From: CALOFP01 sp942492635
Lineage (GTDB): Bacteria > UBP6 > UBA1177 > CALOFP01
Length of the DNA: 64,000 nucleotides
NCBI GenBank assembly: GCA_942492635.1
Contig: CALOFP010000002.1
Location: forward strand, 620,001 to 684,000
Direction of reading: 5' to 3'
Shown: piece after piece, positions 16,939 through 24,958 of the stretch
How positions within the stretch are numbered: position 1 is the first letter of the stretch
Layout of the letters: the number at the start of each line of letters is the position of its first letter
The notes under the pieces: model-generated
Database searches by the model: none
Seen by the model: only the letters and a program-made list of their open reading frames with translations
Told to the model about the DNA's origin: nothing
Made by a program: the position numbers and the translations under genes

Positions 16939-17502
16939 ATGAGTTATTTCAAAGTGGTTGAAGGAAAACGAGTTTTTATATCTCCCATGAGAATCGAGGA
17001 CACCCTGCAGTACTCAGAATGGATGAACGATTTTGAAGTCAGAAAGTATGTTCGACCGGGATTCATTACTCTGGCTGGTGAAAGAAAATGGATTGAAGAC
17101 GTTGTGATCTCAAACGAGCCGCAATTTGCCATAGTCCTTAAGGATAAAGAGAAACTTATCGGAAATGCGGGTCTCCACGCTGTGGATATGATAAATCGCA
17201 GCGCCGAATTCGGAATCTTCATCGGTGACAAGTCGGAGTGGAACAAGGGGTACGGCACCGAGGCGACAGCTCTTGTTCTTGATTACGCCTTCAACATGCT
17301 CAATCTCAACAACGTCATGCTCAAGGTGTACGGTTTCAACGACAGGGCGAAAAGAAGCTACGAAAAGGCCGGTTTCAAAGTAATAGGATCACGGCGCGAA
17401 GCCAAGATCCTCGGCGGCAAGAAGTATGACGAGATATTTATGGATATTCTCGCAGAGGAGTTTACCTCTCCCTTTATTGAAAAGATGATGACGGAGGAGT
17501 AG
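16939..17502 (+). CDS. GNAT N-acetyltransferase (RimJ/RimL-like)
   Basis: A 187-residue GNAT acetyltransferase of the RimJ/RimL (Acetyltransf_3) type. It has the N-terminal FISPMRIEDTLQYSEWMND, a central strand EFGIFIGDKSEWN, the acetyl-CoA loop KGYGTEATALVLDYAF and the C-terminal AKRSYEKAGFKVIG. AGGAGG lies 6 nt upstream. The stop abuts the next start (TAGATG). Substrate unknown: could be an antibiotic, amine or protein N-terminus. Confidence 0.88.
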   Translation: MSYFKVVEGKRVFISPMRIEDTLQYSEWMNDFEVRKYVRPGFITLAGERKWIEDVVISNEPQFAIVLKDKEKLIGNAGLHAVDMINRSAEFGIFIGDKSEWNKGYGTEATALVLDYAFNMLNLNNVMLKVYGFNDRAKRSYEKAGFKVIGSRREAKILGGKKYDEIFMDILAEEFTSPFIEKMMTEE

Positions 17503-18732
17503 ATGAGTTTCGAAGTGAAAATGTTGATGAAAAAGGATATTGAGAGCTGGTCGAACATCATTAAGCACGCCTACCCCTCTTTTCCCGGAGAGAGACTCAA
17601 GGATTACCTTGATGAAAAGATGGAAAAGCGGGAAGAGGGATACTTCTACGGAGTTTTCGAAGGCGAAAAGCTTCTCGGCGGAATGAGGATCTACGATATT
17701 CTTCTCACCGCAAGAAAGAAGGAGATTCCTGCAGACGGACTCGGTTTTGTTGCTGTAGATTTCCTTAATAAAAAAAAGCATGTAGCGAAAGAGCTGGTCT
17801 CCTTCTATCTCAATAGGGCAAAGGAGTCCGGCCGTAACATGGCTATGCTCTATCCCTTCCGGGTGGATTTTTACAAGAATATGGGATTCGGATACGGAGC
17901 GAAACTCTACCAGTTCAGGGTCGATCCCTCGGCATTTCCAAAGGGACCTTCAAAGGAAGACCTTTGCTATCTCGCTGAGGAGGAGAGCGATCTTCTGGTG
18001 GAGTGTCATAACCGGGCTGCAAGAGGTGTAAACGGGATGACGAAGGTACTCAATTGTGCCGAGAAGACTCTTTTCAAAAAGGGCAGGGTCATAGCCTACA
18101 GAAAAGAGGGTAAGGTCGAGGGCTACATCGCCTACAAATTCCAACCTGTGAAAGAGGGTTACGGCTACCACAACGATCTGGTTGTCATCAGTATGATTTA
18201 CGAAAACAGGGAGGCTTTTTCCGAGCTCTGTACTTTCCTGAATTCACAGAAGGATCAGATAAACAGGATAATCATGGATACCCACGATCCTTCGATTCAG
18301 TTCGTTCTTTCCGATCCGACAAACGGAAGTTACGATTACTTCAACGCGTACCAGCTTGAAACATGCGTGGAGGCAGTCGGCGTGATGTTCCGCATCGTGA
18401 ACGTGAAGGGAATTCTGGATGATTTCTCAGATGAAATGTTCGGCGATGTGGATATGGATCTGAAACTGACGATTGAGGACAGTTTCATGACTGAAAACAC
18501 AGGCAGTTACCACCTTTCATGCAGAGGCGGAAAGATCCGGATCCTGGAAAATGAAAAGTTCGATGCGGAAATATCCATGGGAATCGCCGAATTTTCATCA
18601 CTTTTCATGGGTGCCGTTGATTTTTCAACGCTTTACAAATTGAATCTTGCCGAAATTTCCCATCCTGAAGCTGTGGAGAAAGTTACAAAGCTGTTCAAGA
18701 CGGAAAAACCGGTTTGCGAAACACATTTTTGA
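17503..18732 (+). CDS. Eis-like GNAT acetyltransferase
   Basis: A 409-residue protein with the three-part layout of the Eis family. An N-terminal GNAT domain (about residues 1-130; GLGFVAVDFLNKKKHVAKEL takes the acetyl-CoA loop position) is followed by a second GNAT-like domain (about 150-290) and a sterol-carrier-like domain (about 295-400). It ends in a short C-terminal tail (CETHF). In Eis proteins the C-terminal carboxylate takes part in catalysis, and they acetylate aminoglycosides or protein lysines. It starts directly behind the previous GNAT stop and closes the ABC exporter operon. An export-plus-acetylation resistance unit is possible but inferred. Confidence 0.85.
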   Translation: MSFEVKMLMKKDIESWSNIIKHAYPSFPGERLKDYLDEKMEKREEGYFYGVFEGEKLLGGMRIYDILLTARKKEIPADGLGFVAVDFLNKKKHVAKELVSFYLNRAKESGRNMAMLYPFRVDFYKNMGFGYGAKLYQFRVDPSAFPKGPSKEDLCYLAEEESDLLVECHNRAARGVNGMTKVLNCAEKTLFKKGRVIAYRKEGKVEGYIAYKFQPVKEGYGYHNDLVVISMIYENREAFSELCTFLNSQKDQINRIIMDTHDPSIQFVLSDPTNGSYDYFNAYQLETCVEAVGVMFRIVNVKGILDDFSDEMFGDVDMDLKLTIEDSFMTENTGSYHLSCRGGKIRILENEKFDAEISMGIAEFSSLFMGAVDFSTLYKLNLAEISHPEAVEKVTKLFKTEKPVCETHF

Positions 18733-18823
18733 TGAGTTTTGGAATTTTCAGGGCGTTTATGAATCGGAGAAACGATTTCATGTGATTTTTTACGAATGAA
18801 ATTTATTAAAAGGAGCAAATATA

Positions 18824-19378
18824 ATGATTGAAGGAAAAAAGATAAATCTCAGGACATTTTCAGAAGCGGATATTGAGAAAAATTTTGAACTTTCCTCCAT
18901 TTATTCGGAGCTTGGAGAATTCTGGCCGATAGATTTACCTGTTAAAGGCGAATGGATGAAAAGATATCGTGAAGACGGCTGGTGGACTGACAGCAAGGGC
19001 ATTATGGCTATTGTGGACAAGGAGGATAACCTTGTCGGTCACATCGGTTTTTTCAGGGGACTTTTCTATCAGGAAGGGTATGAAATCGGTTACAGAATCT
19101 TCAGAAAATCCGACAGGGGAAAGGGCTATATGAGTGAAGCTCTCAAAATTTTCTCCGCATACCTTTTCGAACTTAAGCCCATTCAACGTCTGCAGGTTAA
19201 CCTCCTTGAGGGAAACATAGGCAGCAGGCGGGTTGCGGAGAAGTGTGGATTCGTTTTTGAGGGCAAAATGAGGGAGGCCGTCTTCCATCGGGGAAAATTT
19301 TACGATCTCGAACTTCTTTCTATGCTTCGAAGGGACAGTAAGTCTCTAGATTCTGTTCTAGAAAGTTTGAAGAAATAG
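18824..19378 (+). CDS. GNAT N-acetyltransferase (RimJ/RimL-like)
   Basis: A 184-residue GNAT protein starting MIEGKKINLRTFSEADIEK. It has EGYEIGYRIF and the acetyl-CoA loop DRGKGYMSEALKIFSAYLFE, then VAEKCGFVFEGKMREA. GGAG lies 9 nt before the ATG. It is clearly paralogous over its whole length to the GNAT at 22604-23152, with the same MIEGK start and the same motif spacing. Separated by 91 bp from the exporter operon, so possibly its own unit. Substrate unknown. Confidence 0.87.
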   Translation: MIEGKKINLRTFSEADIEKNFELSSIYSELGEFWPIDLPVKGEWMKRYREDGWWTDSKGIMAIVDKEDNLVGHIGFFRGLFYQEGYEIGYRIFRKSDRGKGYMSEALKIFSAYLFELKPIQRLQVNLLEGNIGSRRVAEKCGFVFEGKMREAVFHRGKFYDLELLSMLRRDSKSLDSVLESLKK

Positions 19379-19498
19379 AATTGTCAACGATGGAATTACG
19401 GAAGCTCTCCTGAACTTTTTCTATAATGGAAAATTCGTCGAGGATAATTGTTTTCAATGGAAGCGTAATTGGTCTTGACGGAATTATGGAGGCCTATA

Positions 19499-20566
19499 AT
19501 GAGTTATAATATAAAAGAATTTGATATCAAATCTTCGGAGAAGAAGGATTGGGAAAAACTTGCGGAACTTCTTAACATAGTTTTCGGTGAGTGTTTTCCA
19601 GAGTGGGAAGATAAGGATGCGGACTATTTCAGCAAAGAGATAAAGAGTTTGTCTCCGATTTTTAATCCCAAAATGCTTACGGTGAGTCTGGATGATTCCA
19701 TCATCGGTCTTGCGAAGGGGTTCTTTTGGAAAACCAGTGACGACTATAAAAATGTTGTCAGTCTGGAAATTCATGTGCACCCGGAACACAGACGAAAAGG
19801 TTTGGGAAAGAGACTGTTGAAAACTATGTTGAAAACCGCAATCGAGCAGAAAAAACAGTTTCTAAATATGGATACCTATTCAACTGTCGCTGCCGGAACT
19901 CGATTCATGAATTCTATCGGAGCGAAAAAAGGTATTGAAAATCACTTCAACCGTCTGGATTTGGAAAAAAGTGACGGTAAGATGCTGCGAAATTGGATTG
20001 AAACGGGAAAAAAGCTGTCCGATCGGTTTGAGATCGGTTACTGGATAAATTCCCATCCGGAAGAATATATAGAAGAGTTCGTGGATCTTTGGAACGTCAT
20101 GAATACGGCTCCGACGGGAGATTTGGAGTGTGCCGGTGTCTCAATGAACTCGAATGAACAGAGAGATATCGATACATTCCTGAGAGAGACAGGACAGACT
20201 CTTTACACATGTTGGATTCGTGATAAATCCAACGGGAAACTTACCGGATTTACGGAGTTGCAGATCAAACCTGACGATCCGAAGGTTGCGTACCAGTGGT
20301 GTACGGGAGTTCGCCCTGCGTACAGGGGAAAAGGGTTCGGAAAGTGGTTGAAAGCTGATATTCTTCTAAAAATCAAGAAAGAACATCCTACAATCCGGAC
20401 AATCCAGACAAAAAACGCGGACTCCAACGGGCCGATGATGAAAATAAACAACGATCTTGGTTTCTACCCCTATGTTGCCAACACAACATGGCAGATCGGA
20501 GTTTCGGAACTTAAAAGTTATTTTAAGGAAAAGTGGTTTTCACAGTGCCTGTTGAAATGTTTTTAG
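19499..20566 (+). CDS. tandem double-GNAT acetyltransferase
   Basis: A 355-residue protein with two GNAT domains. The first (residues 1-155) has HPEHRRKGLGKRLLKTML. The second (about 175-340) has RPAYRGKGFGKWLKADILLK, and its end, MKINNDLGFYPYVA, is the typical GNAT beta6-beta7 region. ATG 19499 is preceded by GGAGG 6 nt away; an in-frame start at 19469 has none. Two-domain GNATs include mycothiol synthase-like enzymes and antibiotic acetyltransferases. I cannot choose between them. Confidence 0.85.
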   Translation: MSYNIKEFDIKSSEKKDWEKLAELLNIVFGECFPEWEDKDADYFSKEIKSLSPIFNPKMLTVSLDDSIIGLAKGFFWKTSDDYKNVVSLEIHVHPEHRRKGLGKRLLKTMLKTAIEQKKQFLNMDTYSTVAAGTRFMNSIGAKKGIENHFNRLDLEKSDGKMLRNWIETGKKLSDRFEIGYWINSHPEEYIEEFVDLWNVMNTAPTGDLECAGVSMNSNEQRDIDTFLRETGQTLYTCWIRDKSNGKLTGFTELQIKPDDPKVAYQWCTGVRPAYRGKGFGKWLKADILLKIKKEHPTIRTIQTKNADSNGPMMKINNDLGFYPYVANTTWQIGVSELKSYFKEKWFSQCLLKCF

Positions 20567-20616
20567 TGGGGTAGCTCTGCTGTGCATGCAAAACTTTGAG
20601 AGGATCTGGATATTTT

Positions 20617-20705
20617 AATAACCCTCCCTTTTCTCCCCTGACAATGAGGGGATGGATTTAAAGCTCCTCCCCTTATTGTAAGGGGAGGTAGGGAGGGGTT
20701 ATTTT
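20617..20705. repeat. nested palindromic element
   Basis: An outer inverted repeat (AATAACCCTCCC at 20617 and GGGAGGGGTTATT at 20691) encloses two inner hairpins: CCCCTgacaatgAGGGG and CTCCCCTTAttgTAAGGGGAG. It would fold as a cloverleaf-like cruciform. It lies between two GNAT genes and has no coding potential. Possibly a short mobile element. Confidence 0.6.
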
Positions 20706-20801
20706 TTGATGTTGGATCCTCACAGAGCAAAATAAGCGGCAGCCAATTTCGGAAAGTAATAACCCGCTAAGAACTCTTCGTTTGATAATTCGGAGGGAAA
20801 A

Positions 20802-21590
20802 ATGATGGAAAATGAGATGAAAATGTTACGAAAGGTAGAGAATAACTACCTTTCCCAATTTGCGAGCATTGAAAATTTCGATAAATACTCTTATATAAGT
20901 GATCTCGCCATTCCAGACATGTATTTCCACAATTTCTTTTTCATTGAAAAGGGAATGAAGGGAATGGAGAACTTTATAAAAAGAAGACTGAGGACGGCAA
21001 TTGAAGGCGGGTATGGTCACATCCTTTTTATCCTTGCCGACCGTATAGTTCTCGAAGAAGAATTGAAAGATTTTCTTCTTGAGAGAAAATGTAAGATCGA
21101 CGGAAATCTTTTTATGAAAGCACGTACCGAAATATTCAAAAAATTTAGGGAGAACAGGGATTGTGTTGTCAAGAGAGCAGTTGATTCAAAGACGATTGAA
21201 GATTCTCTGGAAGTCGAATATCTGGAAACCCGTAAGTGGGGAGAGGATTTCGCAAAAAGAAAAATCGAAAGATTCGGGAAAGTCTATTCATCGGACGGTG
21301 TCTGCCCTTACGTCTGCTATTTCGATGGAAAGCCGGTGGGTGTTTGTGAATTTTTCAGGGACGGTAGCTACGTAAAATTTGAGAGCCTCAGCATTCTCAA
21401 AGAGTATAGAGAGCGAGGCTTCGCGACACAGATGTTCCGAAAAATGATGGAGGACGCATTTGACATGGGAGTAGAAAATGTCTACCTCATAGCGGAAGAA
21501 TCGGACATGCCGAAGGAAATGTACAGAAAGATGGGATTTGAAATTGTCGGAACTGAAAAAACCGTTCTCTGGTTGAAAGAGGATGGATAG
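20802..21590 (+). CDS. GNAT family acetyltransferase
   Basis: A 262-residue protein. The C-terminal GNAT domain (about residues 120-262) shows VKFESLSILKEYRERGFATQ, the acetyl-CoA loop RERGFATQMF, and MYRKMGFEIVGTE. The N-terminal half is a GNAT-like or helper domain without an obvious loop. GGAGGG lies 5 nt before the first of two adjacent ATG codons. It stands between the nested palindrome and a methyltransferase gene. Substrate unknown. Confidence 0.82.
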   Translation: MMENEMKMLRKVENNYLSQFASIENFDKYSYISDLAIPDMYFHNFFFIEKGMKGMENFIKRRLRTAIEGGYGHILFILADRIVLEEELKDFLLERKCKIDGNLFMKARTEIFKKFRENRDCVVKRAVDSKTIEDSLEVEYLETRKWGEDFAKRKIERFGKVYSSDGVCPYVCYFDGKPVGVCEFFRDGSYVKFESLSILKEYRERGFATQMFRKMMEDAFDMGVENVYLIAEESDMPKEMYRKMGFEIVGTEKTVLWLKEDG

Positions 21591-21866
21591 ATTTCTGAAG
21601 CGTGCAAACAGTAAACTTTTCGGTTTCAATACCGTCAGGTCAAAATTTTGAAAGAAGGATGCCTAATTAAGTCGAAGAGTTATTTGCAATCAAGATTGTT
21701 TCGGCTGTTGGCTGTGTGGAGTCAAGAGATGGGAAAGGCGAGAAAAAATTCATTAAAAAGTCACGATGATATACAATAGGTTTAAATTTGAGTGGTTTAA
21801 GTTTTTTTATGGCTGTGAGGAATGAAAATTATTCAATTGAACTTTTAATATTTGGAGGATTTGGGA

Positions 21867-22607
21867 ATGACGCTATTTTTTGAATTGTTTGAAAATATTC
21901 CGAGACAGGGACCCGGATCTAAAAAGACTACCGAGAGGGCATTCAATTTCTTGAAAGAGTATCTGCCGGAAAATCCGGAGATTCTAGATATCGGCTGCGG
22001 CTGCGGGATGCAGACGAAGGAACTCGTCTCTTTAACAAAGGGAAATATTGTTGCATTCGATAATCACAGTCCTTTTCTTGAAAAGATCGATCGCTGGGCA
22101 AAGGAGAACAATCTGTCAGATCGTTTGAGAACGGTAAACGGAGATATGAAAAAGCTAGACTTTCCAGAGAATTATTTTGATCTTATCTGGTCGGAAGGTG
22201 CCGTTTACATTATGGGATTTGATGAGGGTCTCAAGTCATGGGGACGTTACCTCAAGCAAGGCGGTGTCATGGCTGTTTCCCACATCTCATGGATTAAGGA
22301 AAATCCTCCCACGGAAATTGAGAAGTATTGGCAAAAGGAGTATCCGGAAATTGCTGATGACAAAGCCTACAGAAAGACAATTGAAAAAAACGGATATGAA
22401 CTTCTCGGAAGTTTTGTTCTTCCCAAAAGTGATTGGATGGAAAATCTCTACGGCCCGCTCGGGAAAAAGGTTGAAGAGTTCAGAATTACCTATAAAGACC
22501 GAGAGGGTGCAGCTGAGCTTTTCGATGCAATAGATGGTGAGATTGAAATGTACGAGAAATACGGTGATTGGTACGGATACATTTTTTATATTATGAGGAA
22601 AATATGA
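21867..22607 (+). CDS. class I SAM-dependent methyltransferase
   Basis: A 246-residue methyltransferase. Motif I is ILDIGCGCGMQTKEL (residues ~40-54), followed by IVAFDNHSPF, the GDMKKLDFPENYFDLIWSEG motif and a GGVMAVSH motif. The start is set at ATG 21867 with GGAGG 8 nt upstream; an upstream TTG frame start is unlikely. The stop overlaps the next GNAT start (ATGA), so the two are translationally coupled. Substrate class (small molecule) is inferred from the fold. Confidence 0.88.
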   Translation: MTLFFELFENIPRQGPGSKKTTERAFNFLKEYLPENPEILDIGCGCGMQTKELVSLTKGNIVAFDNHSPFLEKIDRWAKENNLSDRLRTVNGDMKKLDFPENYFDLIWSEGAVYIMGFDEGLKSWGRYLKQGGVMAVSHISWIKENPPTEIEKYWQKEYPEIADDKAYRKTIEKNGYELLGSFVLPKSDWMENLYGPLGKKVEEFRITYKDREGAAELFDAIDGEIEMYEKYGDWYGYIFYIMRKI

Positions 22608-23152
22608 TAGAGGGAAAGAATATTGTCCTTAGAAAACCTGTAGAGGAAGACCTTGAGATAATTTACGATATTACTAGAAATTACAGACAAATCGGAGAGT
22701 TTATTTCTCCTTCTTTTCCCTCCCTTTCCAATATGAAAAGAAATTTTCAGGAGAGAGGCTACTGGGAGGACTTCGATGGCAATTCTTTTCTTATCACTAA
22801 CAGGGAAGATGTTCTCCTTGGAGAAATCGGTTATTTCAAGGGCTTGCCTTATACGGAAGGATACGAAATCGGTTACCAGATCTTCAATTCCGAAGACCGA
22901 GGGAAGGGCTATATGACCGAGGCGCTAAAAATTATGACAGCCTATCTTTTCGAACTGGAACCGATCCCGAGAATTCAAATTAATATCGATAGTAAAAACA
23001 AGGCTAGCTGCCGGGTTGCCGAAAAATGCGGATACATTCACGAAGGCACAATGAGAAAAGCTCTCTACTGTCGCGGCGAGTATCACGATCTCAAACTTTT
23101 CTCAATGCTTCGGGAAGAAAGTCCAAGTCTTAAAATAATTCTTGAGACGTAG
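22604..23152 (+). CDS. GNAT N-acetyltransferase (paralogue of 18824)
   Basis: A 182-residue RimJ/RimL-like GNAT. It starts MIEGKNIVLRKPVEEDLE and contains EGYEIGYQIF, DRGKGYMTEALKIMTAYLFE and VAEKCGYIHEGTMRKA. The near-same order and spacing as 18824-19378 show a duplication followed by divergence. ATG 22604 overlaps the methyltransferase stop, with GAGGAAA as ribosome-binding site. The GTG 36 bp upstream is not needed. Confidence 0.87.
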   Translation: MIEGKNIVLRKPVEEDLEIIYDITRNYRQIGEFISPSFPSLSNMKRNFQERGYWEDFDGNSFLITNREDVLLGEIGYFKGLPYTEGYEIGYQIFNSEDRGKGYMTEALKIMTAYLFELEPIPRIQINIDSKNKASCRVAEKCGYIHEGTMRKALYCRGEYHDLKLFSMLREESPSLKIILET

Positions 23153-23206
23153 GATTTTTAGGTGGGCAATGCTCCATTCCAACCTCTTGATTAAACCGAT
23201 TCCAAT

Positions 23207-23243
23207 TTCACAAAACATTCACATGTTTGAGATGTTTTGTGAA
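23207..23243. repeat. 12-bp inverted repeat upstream of GNAT
   Basis: TTCACAAAACAT (23207-23218) and ATGTTTTGTGAA (23232-23243) form a perfect 12-bp stem with a 13-nt loop, about 40 bp before the next start codon. No T tract follows, so an operator or 5' leader hairpin is more likely than a terminator. Confidence 0.55.
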
Positions 23244-23283
23244 TTTGAAGAACTTATCAATAAAAACACAAGGAAATATTAAA

Positions 23284-23916
23284 ATGGAAATAAAAATACG
23301 CCTGGAAAACACAAATGATTTTAAAGCTGTAGAAAACATTACAAGAGAGGCTTTTTGGGACCTTTATAAACCCGGATGTGATGAACACTTGCTTGTTCAT
23401 AACCTCAGGAAAACAGATGCATTTATCGGAGAATTAGATTTTGTTGCATGTGATGATGAAAAAATTGTTGGTAGTATAGTTTATTCAAAGGCAAAAGTAG
23501 TTAATGAAAATAGTGAAGAGTTTGAAGTTTTATGCATGGGACCTCTTTCTGTGACACCTTCTTATCAAGGCATGGGAATTGGAAGCTTGCTTATGGAACA
23601 TTCCATAAATGTTGCAAAAACACTTGGCTACAATGCAATCGTAATTTTTGGTTACGCAAACTACTATCATAGTTTTGGTTTTGAAAATGCAGGAAAATAT
23701 GCCATTCAAACATCATGGGGAGTAAATTTTGAAGATTTCATGGCTTTGGAGTTGTATGAAAATTCACTTAAAGGGATTTCAGGTAAGTTTTATGAAGATC
23801 CTGTTTTTAAAGTTGATAATGATGAATTGGCTGATTTCGATAAGCAATTTCCATTTAAGGAAAAGCATTATCCTGTAGAAAACTACAGTAGAATTATTGA
23901 TTTAACGAATATTTAA
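23284..23916 (+). CDS. YhbS-like GNAT N-acetyltransferase
   Basis: A 210-residue GNAT of the YhbS group. It has GPLSVTPSYQGMGIGSLLME with the acetyl-CoA loop QGMGIG, and GYANYYHSFGFENAGKYA. ATG 23284 has AAGGA 8 nt upstream; the frame extends 19 codons further without a site. Codon use is visibly more AT-rich (many AAA, GAA, TTT, TTA) than the neighbouring GNAT genes, suggesting separate, perhaps recent, acquisition. A perfect inverted repeat lies just upstream. Confidence 0.85.
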   Translation: MEIKIRLENTNDFKAVENITREAFWDLYKPGCDEHLLVHNLRKTDAFIGELDFVACDDEKIVGSIVYSKAKVVNENSEEFEVLCMGPLSVTPSYQGMGIGSLLMEHSINVAKTLGYNAIVIFGYANYYHSFGFENAGKYAIQTSWGVNFEDFMALELYENSLKGISGKFYEDPVFKVDNDELADFDKQFPFKEKHYPVENYSRIIDLTNI

Positions 23917-23949
23917 AGAGTATGATTTTTTACTTTGAGATAGTCAAAA

Positions 23950-24717
23950 CTACTGCATCACTGGTGAAGCTTTCTTTTTATAGTTTTTAGGTACACTGAA
24001 AAGAGATTGTTTTAATTTTTCTTTGGAAACAGAGATGACTGTTTGAACCGAATCTTTTCTTCCGTTTTCAAAAGTTATTGTTTCTACAGGAATTCCGAAT
24101 TTTTCCATCTCCTGCAGTTCGCTGGATGCTTCAGGCATGAACTGTTTCATTCCTTCTTGCAAGGGTTTTAAATCATTTGTGGAAATGCCAAGTTTTCCAG
24201 GGGCTACAGTACAGATCTCCTCTGTTTTGACGCCGTCTTCCATTACGGCATACCTTGTACAGAGATACTTTGAGACTTTTTTAGTCCCCAGTTTTTTAAA
24301 TGATGTTTTGGATGGTTTTCCTATTTCCATGGAAGGCGCACCCTGTGCCTTCTGCATGGCTTCGAACCTCTTTCTAGTTTCGGGATCCATGTTTTTCATA
24401 TGCTCTGCCATTGAGGCCTGATGAGCAGCCATGGATTTTTCAGCCATTGCTCGCGATTTTTTCAGATCCTCTTTTGTAACGACCATGTAGCTTTTGCTGG
24501 AGTGGTCGATGGAAATCATCTCACCCTTTCCCATTAGAAGAATAGTCTCTTCGTTAAACTCACCCCTGGAAACAGTCTTGATTCTTTTTCCCTCAATATA
24601 TGTTGTTGTTACAGAAGATGATCCGTCACTTTCAACAACCTTCTCCTTGATGACAACTCCTGCGAAAAGAGAGGCAAAAGTTGTGAATGCGATGGAAAAA
24701 CATAAAAATCTTTTCAT
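23950..24717 (-). CDS. exported DUF4412-like protein
   Basis: A 255-residue periplasmic protein. The signal peptide MKRFLCFSIAFTTFASLFAG ends in an alanine-glycine site. The body has ESDGSSSVTTTYIEGKRIKT, then a Met/Ala/Glu-rich helix (residues ~90-135), then KKLGTKKVSKYLCTRYAVME. Short beta motifs and a helical insert resemble DUF4412 proteins. The start at 24717 has GGAGG 5 nt upstream; an upstream in-frame ATG (24756) would bury the signal. Convergent with the GNAT cluster. Function unknown. Confidence 0.7.
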   Translation of the reverse strand: MKRFLCFSIAFTTFASLFAGVVIKEKVVESDGSSSVTTTYIEGKRIKTVSRGEFNEETILLMGKGEMISIDHSSKSYMVVTKEDLKKSRAMAEKSMAAHQASMAEHMKNMDPETRKRFEAMQKAQGAPSMEIGKPSKTSFKKLGTKKVSKYLCTRYAVMEDGVKTEEICTVAPGKLGISTNDLKPLQEGMKQFMPEASSELQEMEKFGIPVETITFENGRKDSVQTVISVSKEKLKQSLFSVPKNYKKKASPVMQ

Positions 24718-24958
24718 AAAAACCTCCAAATTTACAAACCTGAATGATAGTAGCATATGAGAACATTAAGGTAAAATAAAATGTATATTAAGTTTCATAG
24801 TGAGTTTGTAGTTGAATATGGTGTGGGGAATTTTGCAGCTAGTTGGGAGAAAGAGTTCGACATTAATATCCGGTGCACTATTTCTTCCAAATATCTTCTT
24901 TCCTTCTTTTTATAAATGAGTAATTTGTTATCGATGAGTTAAATGATTGGAGCAGCGG

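Noticed and set aside
20617..20705. tRNA-like cloverleaf gene
   Set aside because: There is no anticodon stem-loop or T-loop consensus; the stems are simple nested palindromes.
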